This document shows, in pieces, positions 1 to 5,859 of a DNA stretch of 5,894 bases. Made by a program: the position numbers and the translations under genes. How positions within the stretch are numbered: position 1 is the stretch's first letter; each line of letters begins with the position of its first letter. The notes beneath the pieces were generated by a model, which did no database searches, was not told where the DNA came from, and saw only the letters and a list, made by a program, of their open reading frames with translations. Source of the DNA: an uncultured Planctomycetota bacterium (GTDB lineage Bacteria; Planctomycetota; Planctomycetia; Pirellulales; Thermoguttaceae); contig CADBTE010000281.1 in assembly GCA_902797455.1 (NCBI GenBank), forward strand, positions 1-5,894, written 5' to 3'.

Positions 1-644
1 CGCAGCAGCGGGTGAACCCCGTTTTGACGATGGTCGTCGTAGTCGGGGTCGATCTCCTCATAGAAGACGGTGACCAGGGCCCAGCCGCGATCGATGATCT
101 TCTCCAGCGCCCAGCATGATTTTTCCGCCCCGCGCTCGATCGGTTTGCCTTTCTCGATCCGAGTGGCGTCGGGGACGTTAGGGGCGACGATATCGGGGTC
201 GTCGCTCACCGTCGGGTTCCCCTCGAAGTTCGGCGCCACAATCGCCGGGGCCGGCCCTTCCTGCTGGGCGGGAAGGAAGATCAAAAGGTTCATCTTCGGC
301 GTTTCTTCCGGGGCGTTGAGATACACAACGACCTGGCGCTGAATCGCCCTGCCGCCGAAAACGCTCTTTTCGGAGAGAAGCTCGCTTTTGACGCGGGCGC
401 ACTCCTTGGGAGGCATTACCCCGTACATTTCCCGCCCGAACAGCTCTAAAAGCTCGCCGCGGCGCTTTTGCGTCCACTGCTGGGGGGTGGCGACCGGTGT
501 TGCGTCGGCGCAGATCAGCGGATCGGGAAGCTCGAACGTCCCGACCCGCGACTCATCGTAGTTGGCCTCCCAGCCCAAAGCCGCGAAAGCGGCGGGGAGA
601 AGCAGCGCCAAGAGCGCGGCCGACGAAAAAAAGGTTTGTTTCAT
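1..644 (-). CDS. CE15-type (glucuronoyl/acetylxylan esterase-like) secreted esterase, 5' part only
   Basis: The gene starts at ATG 644 and runs off the left edge after 214 codons, so only the N-terminal half is visible. Residues 1 to about 22 form a signal peptide (MKQTFFSS, then a hydrophobic core ending AAFAA), so the enzyme is probably exported. The mature part follows the order I know from bacterial CE15 esterases: NYDESRVGTFELPDPLICAD (28-47), a QW..KRR..LL.LFG..MYG segment (56-75), RQVVVYLN (103-110), LLIFLPAQ (120-127), PNFEGNPTV (138-146), and CWALEKIIDRGWALVTVFY..IDPDYDD..NGVHPL (177-213). CE15 enzymes are alpha/beta hydrolases that cleave esters between glucuronic acid on xylan and lignin alcohols; some relatives are annotated as acetylxylan esterases. 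The nucleophile motif (GxSRxGK) and the other catalytic residues would lie beyond the window, so activity cannot be judged. No strong Shine-Dalgarno sequence precedes the ATG. The gene follows argG but is separated from it by a strong terminator, so it should have its own promoter. Confidence 0.85.
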   Translation of the reverse strand, partial: MKQTFFSSAALLALLLPAAFAALGWEANYDESRVGTFELPDPLICADATPVATPQQWTQKRRGELLELFGREMYGVMPPKECARVKSELLSEKSVFGGRAIQRQVVVYLNAPEETPKMNLLIFLPAQQEGPAPAIVAPNFEGNPTVSDDPDIVAPNVPDATRIEKGKPIERGAEKSCWALEKIIDRGWALVTVFYEEIDPDYDDHRQNGVHPLL

Positions 645-968
645 ATTCGGGCCATTCTTTCATGGGTGGAGGCAGAGCTGTCATTTTGGGGTCCGCACAG
701 GGACTATTCTACCTAAAAGAACAAGTGAAAAAAATGGGTTCGTTCGGACTTCCGGGACCGGATTTGCCGTGTAAACTTGGTTCCTTTCTGGGAGAACAGA
801 CTTTTCAAGAAGAAACTCGATCTTTTGGTACATACGGTTGTCGGCGTCCGAACGTACTTTCAATCAGCTTGCGATACACTCGGGGCGGATCCGAGTCATT
901 GCGTTTTTCATAGGGAGAAAAGGTCTGCCTTTTCGATAAGTTTGACGGAGGAACCGTTCTGTGGGGAC
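645..968. other. Intergenic region upstream of the CE15 gene, no gene found
   Basis: About 320 nt between the argG terminator and the CE15 start, visibly richer in A and T than the flanking genes. Open frames here are short, and their translations (for example minus strand 863 to 681, starting MKVRSDADNRMYQK) resemble nothing I know. It should hold the CE15 promoter. The best -10 candidate on the minus strand is TAGAAT at 706-711, but its -35 partner, within a T-rich run, is poor. A 9-bp inverted repeat pairs 741-749 with 846-854, and a 6-bp hairpin lies at 878-896 (ACTCGG, 7-nt loop, CCGAGT). A long structured or regulated 5' leader is possible but not shown. Confidence 0.5.
706..711 (-). 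promoter_or_regulatory. Possible -10 box for the CE15 gene
   Basis: The minus strand reads TAGAAT here (5 of 6 matches to TATAAT), about 60 nt upstream of the CE15 ATG. No good -35 hexamer lies 16 to 18 bp further upstream, where the sequence is a T7 run, so this is only a weak candidate. Confidence 0.2.
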
Positions 969-1021
969 AAAAAAAACGCCTCCCCATAAAAAAGCCACGG
1001 GCTTTTTTATGGGGAGGCGTT
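969..1021 (-). terminator. Intrinsic terminator of argG
   Basis: A perfect 22-bp inverted repeat (975-996 with 1000-1021) closes a 3-nt loop and begins 9 nt after the argG stop codon. On the minus strand the stem is followed by eight T residues (976 to 969, the last two arm bases included) and then G. The plus-strand exit has no T run, so the full structure ends minus-strand transcription only. The stem is long for a terminator. Its top contains AAAAAAGCC facing GGCTTTTTT, a smaller nested terminator-like hairpin that could work in both directions. It separates argG from the CE15 gene. Confidence 0.93.
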
Positions 1022-1030
1022 GTCAAACGC

Positions 1031-2248
1031 TTAGATTCTCGGGCGGGCCTTCCCCTGAACGCGCAGCGGCAGGCCGAGGATCCGCAGGAAGCCGGTGGCG
1101 TCGTTCTGGTTGTAGGCGTCGGAACCTTCCATCGTCGCGATCCCCTCATCGTAGAGGGAATTGTTGGACTCACGGGCGGCCAGGATGATGTTCCCCTTGT
1201 AGAGTTTCAGGGTGACCTGACCGGTGACCGGTTTTTGCGCCTCTTTGATGAAGGCCAGCAGAGCGTCGAACTTGGCGCAGTACCAGAAGCCGTTGTAGAC
1301 CATCTCGGCGACTTCCGGGGAAAGGGCGTCGCGCAGATGCATCAGGTCGCGGTCCATCGTCAGCTGCTCGATATAGCGGTGCGCGTCGTAGAGGACCGTC
1401 ATGCCCGGGGCCTCGTAGACACCGCGGCTCTTCATGCCGACGAAGCGGTTCTCGACCATATCGATGATGCCGACCCCGTTGCGGCCGCCGATTTTGTTCA
1501 GTTCGGCGACCACTTCATAGGCGTTGAGCTTTTTGCCGTTGACGGCGACCGGGACACCGGAGACGAAATCGATGGTGACGGTCTCTTCTTTATCGGGAGC
1601 GTCCTGCGGACGGACGCACATCCCGAAGTCGACGGTATCCATACCGCAGACGTTCATATCCTCGAGCTTGCCGGCTTCGTAGCTGATATGCAGGCAGTTC
1701 TCGTCGGAGGAGTACGGCTTGGCCAGAGAGACCTTCACCGGGATGTTCTTTTCTTCGCAGTAGCGAATCATCTCGGAACGGCCCGGGAACTGAGCGCGGA
1801 ACTCGTCCATCCTCCAGGGGGTGATCATCTGGATCGAGGGACACAGCGCCTCGGCGGCGAGCTGGAAACGGCACTGGTCGTTCCCCTTGCCGGTCGCGCC
1901 GTGGGCGTACGCCGTCGCGCCGACCTGTTTGGCGACCTCCAGGATCTTTTTGGAGATGAGCGGACGGGCGATCGAGGTTCCGAGAAGGTAAACCCCCTCG
2001 TACTTGGCCTGCCACTGCATCACCGGGAAGGCGAAGTCGCGGCAGAGCTCTTCTTTGACATCGATGAAATGGATCGACTTGGCGCCGATATTCTCCGCCT
2101 TTTTGCGGATCGCCTCACGATCCTCGCACGGCTGGCCGAGATCGACGTAGACCGCGTGAACGTCGTAACCCTTGTCCATCAGCCACCCGAGGATGACCGA
2201 GGTATCGAGTCCGCCGGAATAAGCCAGAACACAACTTTTTTTACTCAT
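1031..2248 (-). CDS. argG: Argininosuccinate synthase
   Basis: A full-length protein of 405 residues, the usual size of type 1 ArgG. This cytoplasmic enzyme joins citrulline and aspartate using ATP, giving argininosuccinate, AMP and PPi, the second-last step of arginine synthesis. The N-type ATP pyrophosphatase loop is intact (AYSGGLDTSV, 9-18). Other family signatures are YLLGTSIARP (87-96), AHGATGKGNDQCRF (115-128), ITPWR (142-146) and YSSDENCLHISYEAGKLED (179-197). I see no truncation or frameshift. The start is ATG 2248, because the family N-terminus (SKKSCVLAYSGGLDTS) begins there and an in-frame TAG lies five codons upstream. The gene follows the aminotransferase after 69 nt without a terminator, so it is probably the second gene of that operon, and it ends at a strong terminator. 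If the upstream enzyme makes aspartate, the operon supplies one of ArgG's own substrates. The ribosome binding site is unusually placed (separate entry). Confidence 0.98.
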   Translation of the reverse strand: MSKKSCVLAYSGGLDTSVILGWLMDKGYDVHAVYVDLGQPCEDREAIRKKAENIGAKSIHFIDVKEELCRDFAFPVMQWQAKYEGVYLLGTSIARPLISKKILEVAKQVGATAYAHGATGKGNDQCRFQLAAEALCPSIQMITPWRMDEFRAQFPGRSEMIRYCEEKNIPVKVSLAKPYSSDENCLHISYEAGKLEDMNVCGMDTVDFGMCVRPQDAPDKEETVTIDFVSGVPVAVNGKKLNAYEVVAELNKIGGRNGVGIIDMVENRFVGMKSRGVYEAPGMTVLYDAHRYIEQLTMDRDLMHLRDALSPEVAEMVYNGFWYCAKFDALLAFIKEAQKPVTGQVTLKLYKGNIILAARESNNSLYDEGIATMEGSDAYNQNDATGFLRILGLPLRVQGKARPRI

Positions 2249-2264
2249 AGCAATCGCTTTCTAT

Positions 2265-2285
2265 TCCTCCGCCTGAAAATAGGCG
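2265..2285 (-). promoter_or_regulatory. argG ribosome binding site with adjoining hairpin
   Basis: The minus strand carries GGAGGA at 2270-2265, a strong Shine-Dalgarno match, but 16 nt separate it from the ATG at 2248, well over the usual 5 to 10. An in-frame ATT at 2254 would sit 10 nt from it and add two residues, but ATT is a very rare start. Directly upstream a 5-bp hairpin (CGCCT at 2285-2281, six-nt loop, AGGCG at 2274-2270) overlaps the first base of the site. Whether this limits argG translation is unknown. Confidence 0.5.
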
Positions 2286-2317
2286 TATAGGGTTGTTTAC
2301 GGGGGTACCCGGGAAAT

Positions 2318-3433
2318 TTACTTTTTATGTTTCGCCAGCTTGCGGAACGCCTCGATGCCGCGCTCGATCGTCTCGTCGCTGGCGGCGTAGGAGATGCGGA
2401 AGTTGGTGTCGCGGGCGCTGAAGACGTTCCCCGGGATGATCAGCAGCGAGTACTCGGTGATCGCCGTTTCGACAAACTCCGAGGCCGTCCCCCACGGGGC
2501 TTTCGGGAACATATAGAACGCCCCTTCCGGACGGGCGATCTCGTAGAGGTCGCCGATCCCGTCGAGGATCATATCGCGCTTGCGGCGGTAGTTGGCGATC
2601 TCGGCGCTCATATCGACGTCGAGTCCCGCCAGGGCCCCCCACTGCGAAACCTGCGGCGCGCAGACGAAGGAGTACTGCTGGAACTTGAGCATCGTCTCGA
2701 TCAGGACCTTCGGCCCGTGGGTGAAGCCGACACGCCAGCCGGGCATGCCGTGCGACTTGCTGAAGCCGCCCATCACGAGGGTCTGGTCGTTGAACTGCGC
2801 CGGCGAGGTGAACGGGACGTGGCAGAACTGCTCGTAGATCTCGTCGCTGATCAAGAGGATGTTCTTCTCTTTGGCCAGCACAGCGATATCTTTGGTCTCT
2901 TGCGGGGTCGCGACGTAACCGGTCGGGTTGGCCGGGGAGTTGAGGATGATCATCTTGGTCTTCGGGGTGATCGCGTCGGCCACCTTCTGGACGTCGTAGC
3001 TGAAGTCGGGATAGGTGTCGATCAGGACCGGGACGCCGCCGACCAATTTGACCAGTGCCTCGTACATCACGAAGTACGGGTCGAAGAGGATCACTTCGTC
3101 CCCCGGATTGACGAACGCCAGGGCGGCTAAAAGAAGCGCGCCGCTGGTACCGCTGGCGATGAAGAGCTTCCGGTCGGGGTGGCCGTACTTTTTGTCGATA
3201 TCTCCCTGCATCCGGTCGATCAGCTGCTTGAGCCCCTGGGTCGGTGTGTAGCCGCTCTTGCGGCTGTTGATCGCCTCGATCGCGCCCTGGCGGGCGGCCT
3301 GGGGCATATCGAAGTCGGGCTGACCGATCGACAGGTTGATCGGATTGGAGAGCTTGGCACCTAAGTCAAACACCTTGCGGATGCCGGAGGAGGTGAATGA
3401 CTTTGACCGTTCGGAAAGCCAGGAATCACACAT
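2318..3433 (-). CDS. PLP-dependent class I/II aminotransferase, probably aspartate aminotransferase
   Basis: A full-length fold-type I aminotransferase of 371 residues, slightly shorter than the roughly 390 usual for bacterial AspC relatives. Visible signatures are NLSIGQPDFD (33-42), GYTPTQG (61-67), the phosphate-binding SGTSGAL (94-100), NSPANPTG (165-172), DEIY with the pyridine-binding Asp197 (197-200), SKSHGMPGWRVGF with the Schiff-base Lys226 (225-237), and RISYA with Arg346, which should bind the substrate carboxylate. All key PLP residues are present and no signal peptide is seen, so it is cytoplasmic. The start is ATG 3433, with GAGG at 3443-3440 six nt upstream. The family covers aspartate, alanine, aromatic and other transaminases, and sequence alone does not fix the substrate. 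Being upstream of argG, which consumes aspartate, favours aspartate (inference). The N-terminus matches a subgroup I associate with Planctomycetota and Lentisphaerota. Expression is probably set by the promoter, dyad and leader hairpin at 3501-3583. Confidence 0.93.
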   Translation of the reverse strand: MCDSWLSERSKSFTSSGIRKVFDLGAKLSNPINLSIGQPDFDMPQAARQGAIEAINSRKSGYTPTQGLKQLIDRMQGDIDKKYGHPDRKLFIASGTSGALLLAALAFVNPGDEVILFDPYFVMYEALVKLVGGVPVLIDTYPDFSYDVQKVADAITPKTKMIILNSPANPTGYVATPQETKDIAVLAKEKNILLISDEIYEQFCHVPFTSPAQFNDQTLVMGGFSKSHGMPGWRVGFTHGPKVLIETMLKFQQYSFVCAPQVSQWGALAGLDVDMSAEIANYRRKRDMILDGIGDLYEIARPEGAFYMFPKAPWGTASEFVETAITEYSLLIIPGNVFSARDTNFRISYAASDETIERGIEAFRKLAKHKK

Positions 3434-3500
3434 AGTTTGCCTCGTAAAGAAATCTCGTTTGTGTAAAACGTGTATGGTTTGTTAAGGTACCATAGAAAGT

Positions 3501-3520
3501 AAAAACCGCCTTTGGCGGCT
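3501..3520 (-). terminator. Leader hairpin with T run: attenuator or upstream terminator
   Basis: On the minus strand AGCCGCC (3520-3514), loop AAA, and GGCGGTT (3510-3504) pair as a 7-bp stem with one G-T wobble, followed by a T run (3505-3501) and then A. It has the form of a short rho-independent terminator. It lies between the likely transcription start (about 3538) and the aminotransferase ATG, so transcripts from that promoter would end after about 38 nt unless the hairpin is bypassed. It could instead stop read-through from the GH28-like gene, which has no other clear terminator. I found no recognised riboswitch in the short leader. Confidence 0.6.
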
Positions 3521-3544
3521 CACCCCTGTAAAGATACGCCGGTA

Positions 3545-3572
3545 ATTATAGACAGGCGCGGAAAAAAGTCTA
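3545..3572 (-). promoter_or_regulatory. Sigma-70-like promoter of the aminotransferase-argG operon
   Basis: The minus strand shows a perfect -10 box TATAAT (3550-3545) and a -35 box TAGACT (3572-3567, four of six matches to TTGACA) with a 16-bp spacer. Transcription would start near 3538, giving a leader of about 105 nt before the ATG at 3433. No other candidate of this quality was seen between the GH28-like stop and the aminotransferase start. Confidence 0.65.
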
Positions 3573-3575
3573 TAA
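3546..3575. promoter_or_regulatory. Candidate operator: 8-bp inverted repeat over the -10 and -35 boxes
   Basis: TTATAGAC (3546-3553) and GTCTATAA (3568-3575) are a perfect 8-bp inverted repeat with a 14-nt spacer, 22 bp centre to centre, close to two helical turns. One arm covers the -10 box and the other the -35 box. This is the geometry expected for a dimeric repressor that blocks RNA polymerase. It does not resemble the E. coli ArgR box, and I cannot name a regulator. Confidence 0.45.
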
Positions 3576-3583
3576 CAGGCGCG
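3547..3583. repeat. Imperfect direct repeat in the operon promoter
   Basis: On the plus strand TATAGACAGGCGCG (3547-3560) is repeated as TATAACAGGCGCG (3571-3583), differing by one missing base, 24 nt apart start to start. On the minus strand each copy reads CGCGCCTGT followed by a TATA-containing element. The copy at 3560-3547 carries the functional-looking TATAAT. It may be a tandem protein-binding site or a small local duplication. Confidence 0.5.
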
Positions 3584-3652
3584 TTTTTTGGGGGAAAACG
3601 CCGCGATCGGTTATGACGTTTGGTTCCGCGCGCGATTGTTCGGCGGGCGTCT

Positions 3653-4924
3653 TTAATGGGAGGAGATCGGCGCGGCGCTGATGACATTGATCACCTGGAC
3701 ATTCCGGACCGATTCTTCCCCTCTCGGGAAGAGGACACCGCTGATATCGGGGTTGTAATTGATCACGTTGGCGATGATCGAGTCGGTCAGTGTCCCGTGG
3801 ACGACGATCCCCTCGCTGGATTTTGTCTGAACGTTGGTGATGATCAGTCCCGAGGTATCCCCCAGCGGAGCGGGGCCTCCGTAGCCGCTGTCGCCGATGC
3901 GCACCGTCGCCCGGTCGGTGACGTCGGCCGGGGAGGTGTCGATCACCGTATCGAGGACAACGTGGTGGAGCCTGCGGCCGCCGTTATTGAGCAGCCGGAC
4001 GATGTTGTGCCCGCCGGACGCGTAGCCGACGATATTGCGCGCGGTGATATTGAAAGCGTCGTTCATCATATCGGGGGTGCTGTCGGCAACCTCGGTATGG
4101 CGAAACTGCCCTCCCTTATGCTCACCGGACAAAAGCGTGATCGCCAGCAGGTCGTCTCCCCCGTGGCCGTAAAGGTTCTCGATCGTGATGTCGTGGCACC
4201 CCTTGCGCAGGTCAAGACCGTCGACATTGAGAACTTTCACCTCCTCACCGTCGATGAGGCGCTTTTCCGTGGAGCCGAAATCGAGATCGCGGATTTTGCC
4301 ATTGCTGCAGCGCTCCAGCGAGACCGACCAGCAGTGCGCCTGGCGGACGGTGATTCCCGAGATGGTGAACCCGTCGACCTTGGCCAGGAGAATCCCGATA
4401 TTGCGCCAGTCGCCGTACTGCGATTGGTCTTCTTTCCCCGCGTCGGTCCCGTAGGTTTGGACTCCCAGCTGTTTCCCCGCGTCGCCGGTCGCCCTCGGGT
4501 GATCGGCTCCCTCCAAAACCGGATGCCCGATCCCGATGACGTGGATATCGCGGATCGGCTCGACCGTCTCGATCCCCAGGCCGCAGTTGGCCGATCGGAT
4601 GAAGTTGTCGCGGCAAGAGTCGGAGAGCTTGATCCGGCAGTTGTCGAGGTAGAGGGTCGTCCCCCCGCTCAGGAGAATCGCGCTGTCGATCAGCCACCAG
4701 TCGCGGCCGTCTTCGGCCGCCGGACGCGGGGGAATGCGGACCACGCCGCCGAAGTTCGGCGCGCGGGCGACCGCCTGGGCAATCCGCTCGGAGTCGGTCC
4801 CGCTGAAGCGCTCGGGGGTGTTGAGCCACCCGTCGGCCGGTTCCTCGGCCCGGGCAACGGCCGCGAAGGCGATCAGGCAGATCGAGAACAGCAGTGTCGC
4901 GAAGAGGGTATTTGTGAGTTTCAT
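3653..4924 (-). CDS. Secreted parallel beta-helix protein, divergent GH28 (polygalacturonase)-like
   Basis: The protein has 423 residues from ATG 4924, chosen because it opens a clear signal peptide (MKLTNT, hydrophobic core 7-23, likely cleavage after ARA at 26) and has GGAG nine nt upstream. The frame stays open to 5185, but that extension overlaps the next gene and is arginine-rich shadow. The rest reads as right-handed beta-helix coils (TLYLDNCRIKL, RDIHVIGIGHPVLEG, DGFTISGITVRQAHCWSVSLERC). Motifs resemble the GH28 active site in order: NVDGLD (233-238) for NTDGxD, GGDD (255-258) for the paired aspartates, SGGHN (303-307) for GHG, and Arg310 after it where GH28 has RIK. A hydrolase acting on pectin-like or other acidic polysaccharide is therefore plausible, but the motif departures leave the substrate open and a lyase or non-catalytic helix possible. 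It lies 50 nt downstream of the DraG-family gene and may share its transcript. Confidence 0.85.
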   Translation of the reverse strand: MKLTNTLFATLLFSICLIAFAAVARAEEPADGWLNTPERFSGTDSERIAQAVARAPNFGGVVRIPPRPAAEDGRDWWLIDSAILLSGGTTLYLDNCRIKLSDSCRDNFIRSANCGLGIETVEPIRDIHVIGIGHPVLEGADHPRATGDAGKQLGVQTYGTDAGKEDQSQYGDWRNIGILLAKVDGFTISGITVRQAHCWSVSLERCSNGKIRDLDFGSTEKRLIDGEEVKVLNVDGLDLRKGCHDITIENLYGHGGDDLLAITLLSGEHKGGQFRHTEVADSTPDMMNDAFNITARNIVGYASGGHNIVRLLNNGGRRLHHVVLDTVIDTSPADVTDRATVRIGDSGYGGPAPLGDTSGLIITNVQTKSSEGIVVHGTLTDSIIANVINYNPDISGVLFPRGEESVRNVQVINVISAAPISSH

Positions 4925-4974
4925 AGGGGGATTCTCCGGCTTGTGTGAAGGGGAAGGGGCTTTTGTTCGTTCGT

Positions 4975-5772
4975 TTATACGATCTTCGGCGGGTAAAGCG
5001 CCTCGAAGTCGGTGACGATCGTCGTCAGGCGGTCGTCCAGGAAGGTCAGGGCACACTCGCGCAAAAGGGAGGGGATGCCGTAGTACGCCTCGGCGATTGA
5101 CCCGGCGATCGCCGCCACCGTGTCGCTGTCGCCCCCGATCGAGACGGCGCCGCGAATCGTGTCCTCGAAGCCGGACGACTCGCAAAACGCCTCGATCGCC
5201 TGAGGGACCGATCCCTGGCAGCTGGCGTCGAACCGGTAGCTCGGGCGGATCTGGTCGAGCGTGAAGTCGAGCCGGTAATAGTTTCTTTCGATATGGCCGC
5301 GGATTTCCGCGATGGTTTTCCCCTCTCGGGCCAGAAAGATCGCGGCGGCGGCCGCCTCGGCTCCTTTGATTCCTTCGGGGTGGTTGTGGGTGACCGCGGT
5401 GACGGCGCGGCTTAAGCGCAGCGCCTCCTCGAGGGAATCGGCCGCCCAGGCGCAGGGCGACACACGCATCGCCGCGCCGTTGCCGAAGCTGTTGTACGGC
5501 TGAGGAACCTCGGCGGCGAGCCAGCGCCGGAAAAGTCCCCCGAAGCCGCGGTCCGGATAGATCCTCCCAAGTTCGCGCATCCGGCCCGCGGCGCGCTCGG
5601 CCAGCGCCTCGGGCGAGTCGTACCGGTCCATTAAGGCGCGGGCGATGGCCGCGGTCATCACCGAGTCGTCGGTGAAGGCACAGCCGCCGGTAAACAGTTC
5701 AAAGTTTTTATCGCGGCGGTTTCTCCGTTCAAATCGGGAACCGACGATATCGCCGATGATCGCGCCGAGCAT
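4975..5772 (-). CDS. ADP-ribosylglycohydrolase (DraG/ARH) family protein
   Basis: The protein has 265 residues, a normal length for the compact bacterial branch of this family. These are all-alpha, two-metal enzymes that remove ADP-ribose from proteins or small molecules. The metal-ligand motifs are intact: MLGAIIGDIVGSRFE (1-15), FTDDS (33-37) and GGDSDT (213-218). Further family markers are QPYNSFGNGAAMRVSP (91-106), THNHPEGIKGAEA (128-140) and IAEAYYGIP (226-234). From memory it is close to DraG-like proteins common in Clostridia, so exchange between phyla is possible. The start is ATG 5772, where the family N-terminus begins. The frame is also open upstream, with a TTG at 5859, but that TTG is part of a likely -35 box. 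No strong Shine-Dalgarno precedes the ATG. The target is unknown; no ADP-ribosyltransferase or nitrogenase gene is visible here. No signal peptide is seen, so it should be cytoplasmic. Confidence 0.93.
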   Translation of the reverse strand: MLGAIIGDIVGSRFERRNRRDKNFELFTGGCAFTDDSVMTAAIARALMDRYDSPEALAERAAGRMRELGRIYPDRGFGGLFRRWLAAEVPQPYNSFGNGAAMRVSPCAWAADSLEEALRLSRAVTAVTHNHPEGIKGAEAAAAAIFLAREGKTIAEIRGHIERNYYRLDFTLDQIRPSYRFDASCQGSVPQAIEAFCESSGFEDTIRGAVSIGGDSDTVAAIAGSIAEAYYGIPSLLRECALTFLDDRLTTIVTDFEALYPPKIV

Positions 5773-5829
5773 AAAAGGTCTGTTCTTTCGTTTTTCCGGG
5801 AGAGAAACGGTTTTTACCCAAGTCAAAAT

Positions 5830-5859
5830 ATAGTATTCCCGAACACCGGGCGATGTCAA
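5830..5859 (-). promoter_or_regulatory. Likely promoter of the DraG-family gene
   Basis: The minus strand has a consensus -35 box TTGACA (5859-5854), an 18-bp spacer and TACTAT (5835-5830, four of six matches to TATAAT). Transcription would start near 5823, leaving a leader of about 50 nt before the ATG at 5772. A small inverted repeat, CCCG and CGGG at 5838-5850, sits in the spacer. This argues against using the in-frame TTG at 5859 as a start codon. Confidence 0.55.

Noticed and set aside
681..863. 60-codon minus-strand frame upstream of the CE15 gene, with a faint look of a regulator N-terminus
   Set aside because: It has no recognisable domain and no clear ribosome binding site, and the apparent similarity does not hold beyond a few residues.
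1235..2290. Plus-strand open frame of 351 codons opposite argG
   Set aside because: It lies antisense to an unambiguous ArgG and its low-complexity composition (D, V, R, H rich) is typical of a shadow frame.
2303..2310. GGGTACCC palindrome between the aminotransferase and argG
   Set aside because: It is short and self-complementary with no loop or T run, so neither a terminator nor a convincing binding site.
2327..3130. Plus-strand open frame of 267 codons opposite the aminotransferase
   Set aside because: It has the same shadow composition and lies opposite a protein with complete PLP motifs.
3482..3523. Possible 13-residue leader peptide with three Arg codons (GTG AGC CGC CAA AGG CGG ... 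TAA) across the leader hairpin
   Set aside because: It is tempting for an arginine operon, but the AGGGG before it touches the GTG, leaving no Shine-Dalgarno spacing, and the Arg codons are partly dictated by the GC-rich stem.
3620..4948. Plus-strand open frame of 442 codons opposite the GH28-like gene
   Set aside because: It is an antisense shadow in GC-rich DNA. Its translation is rich in Asp, Arg, Val and Gly with no domain, while the minus strand encodes a signal peptide and recognisable motifs.
4925..5185. N-terminal extension of the GH28-like protein to 5185
   Set aside because: The extension is arginine-rich, overlaps the DraG-family gene in another frame, and would bury the signal peptide at residue 88.
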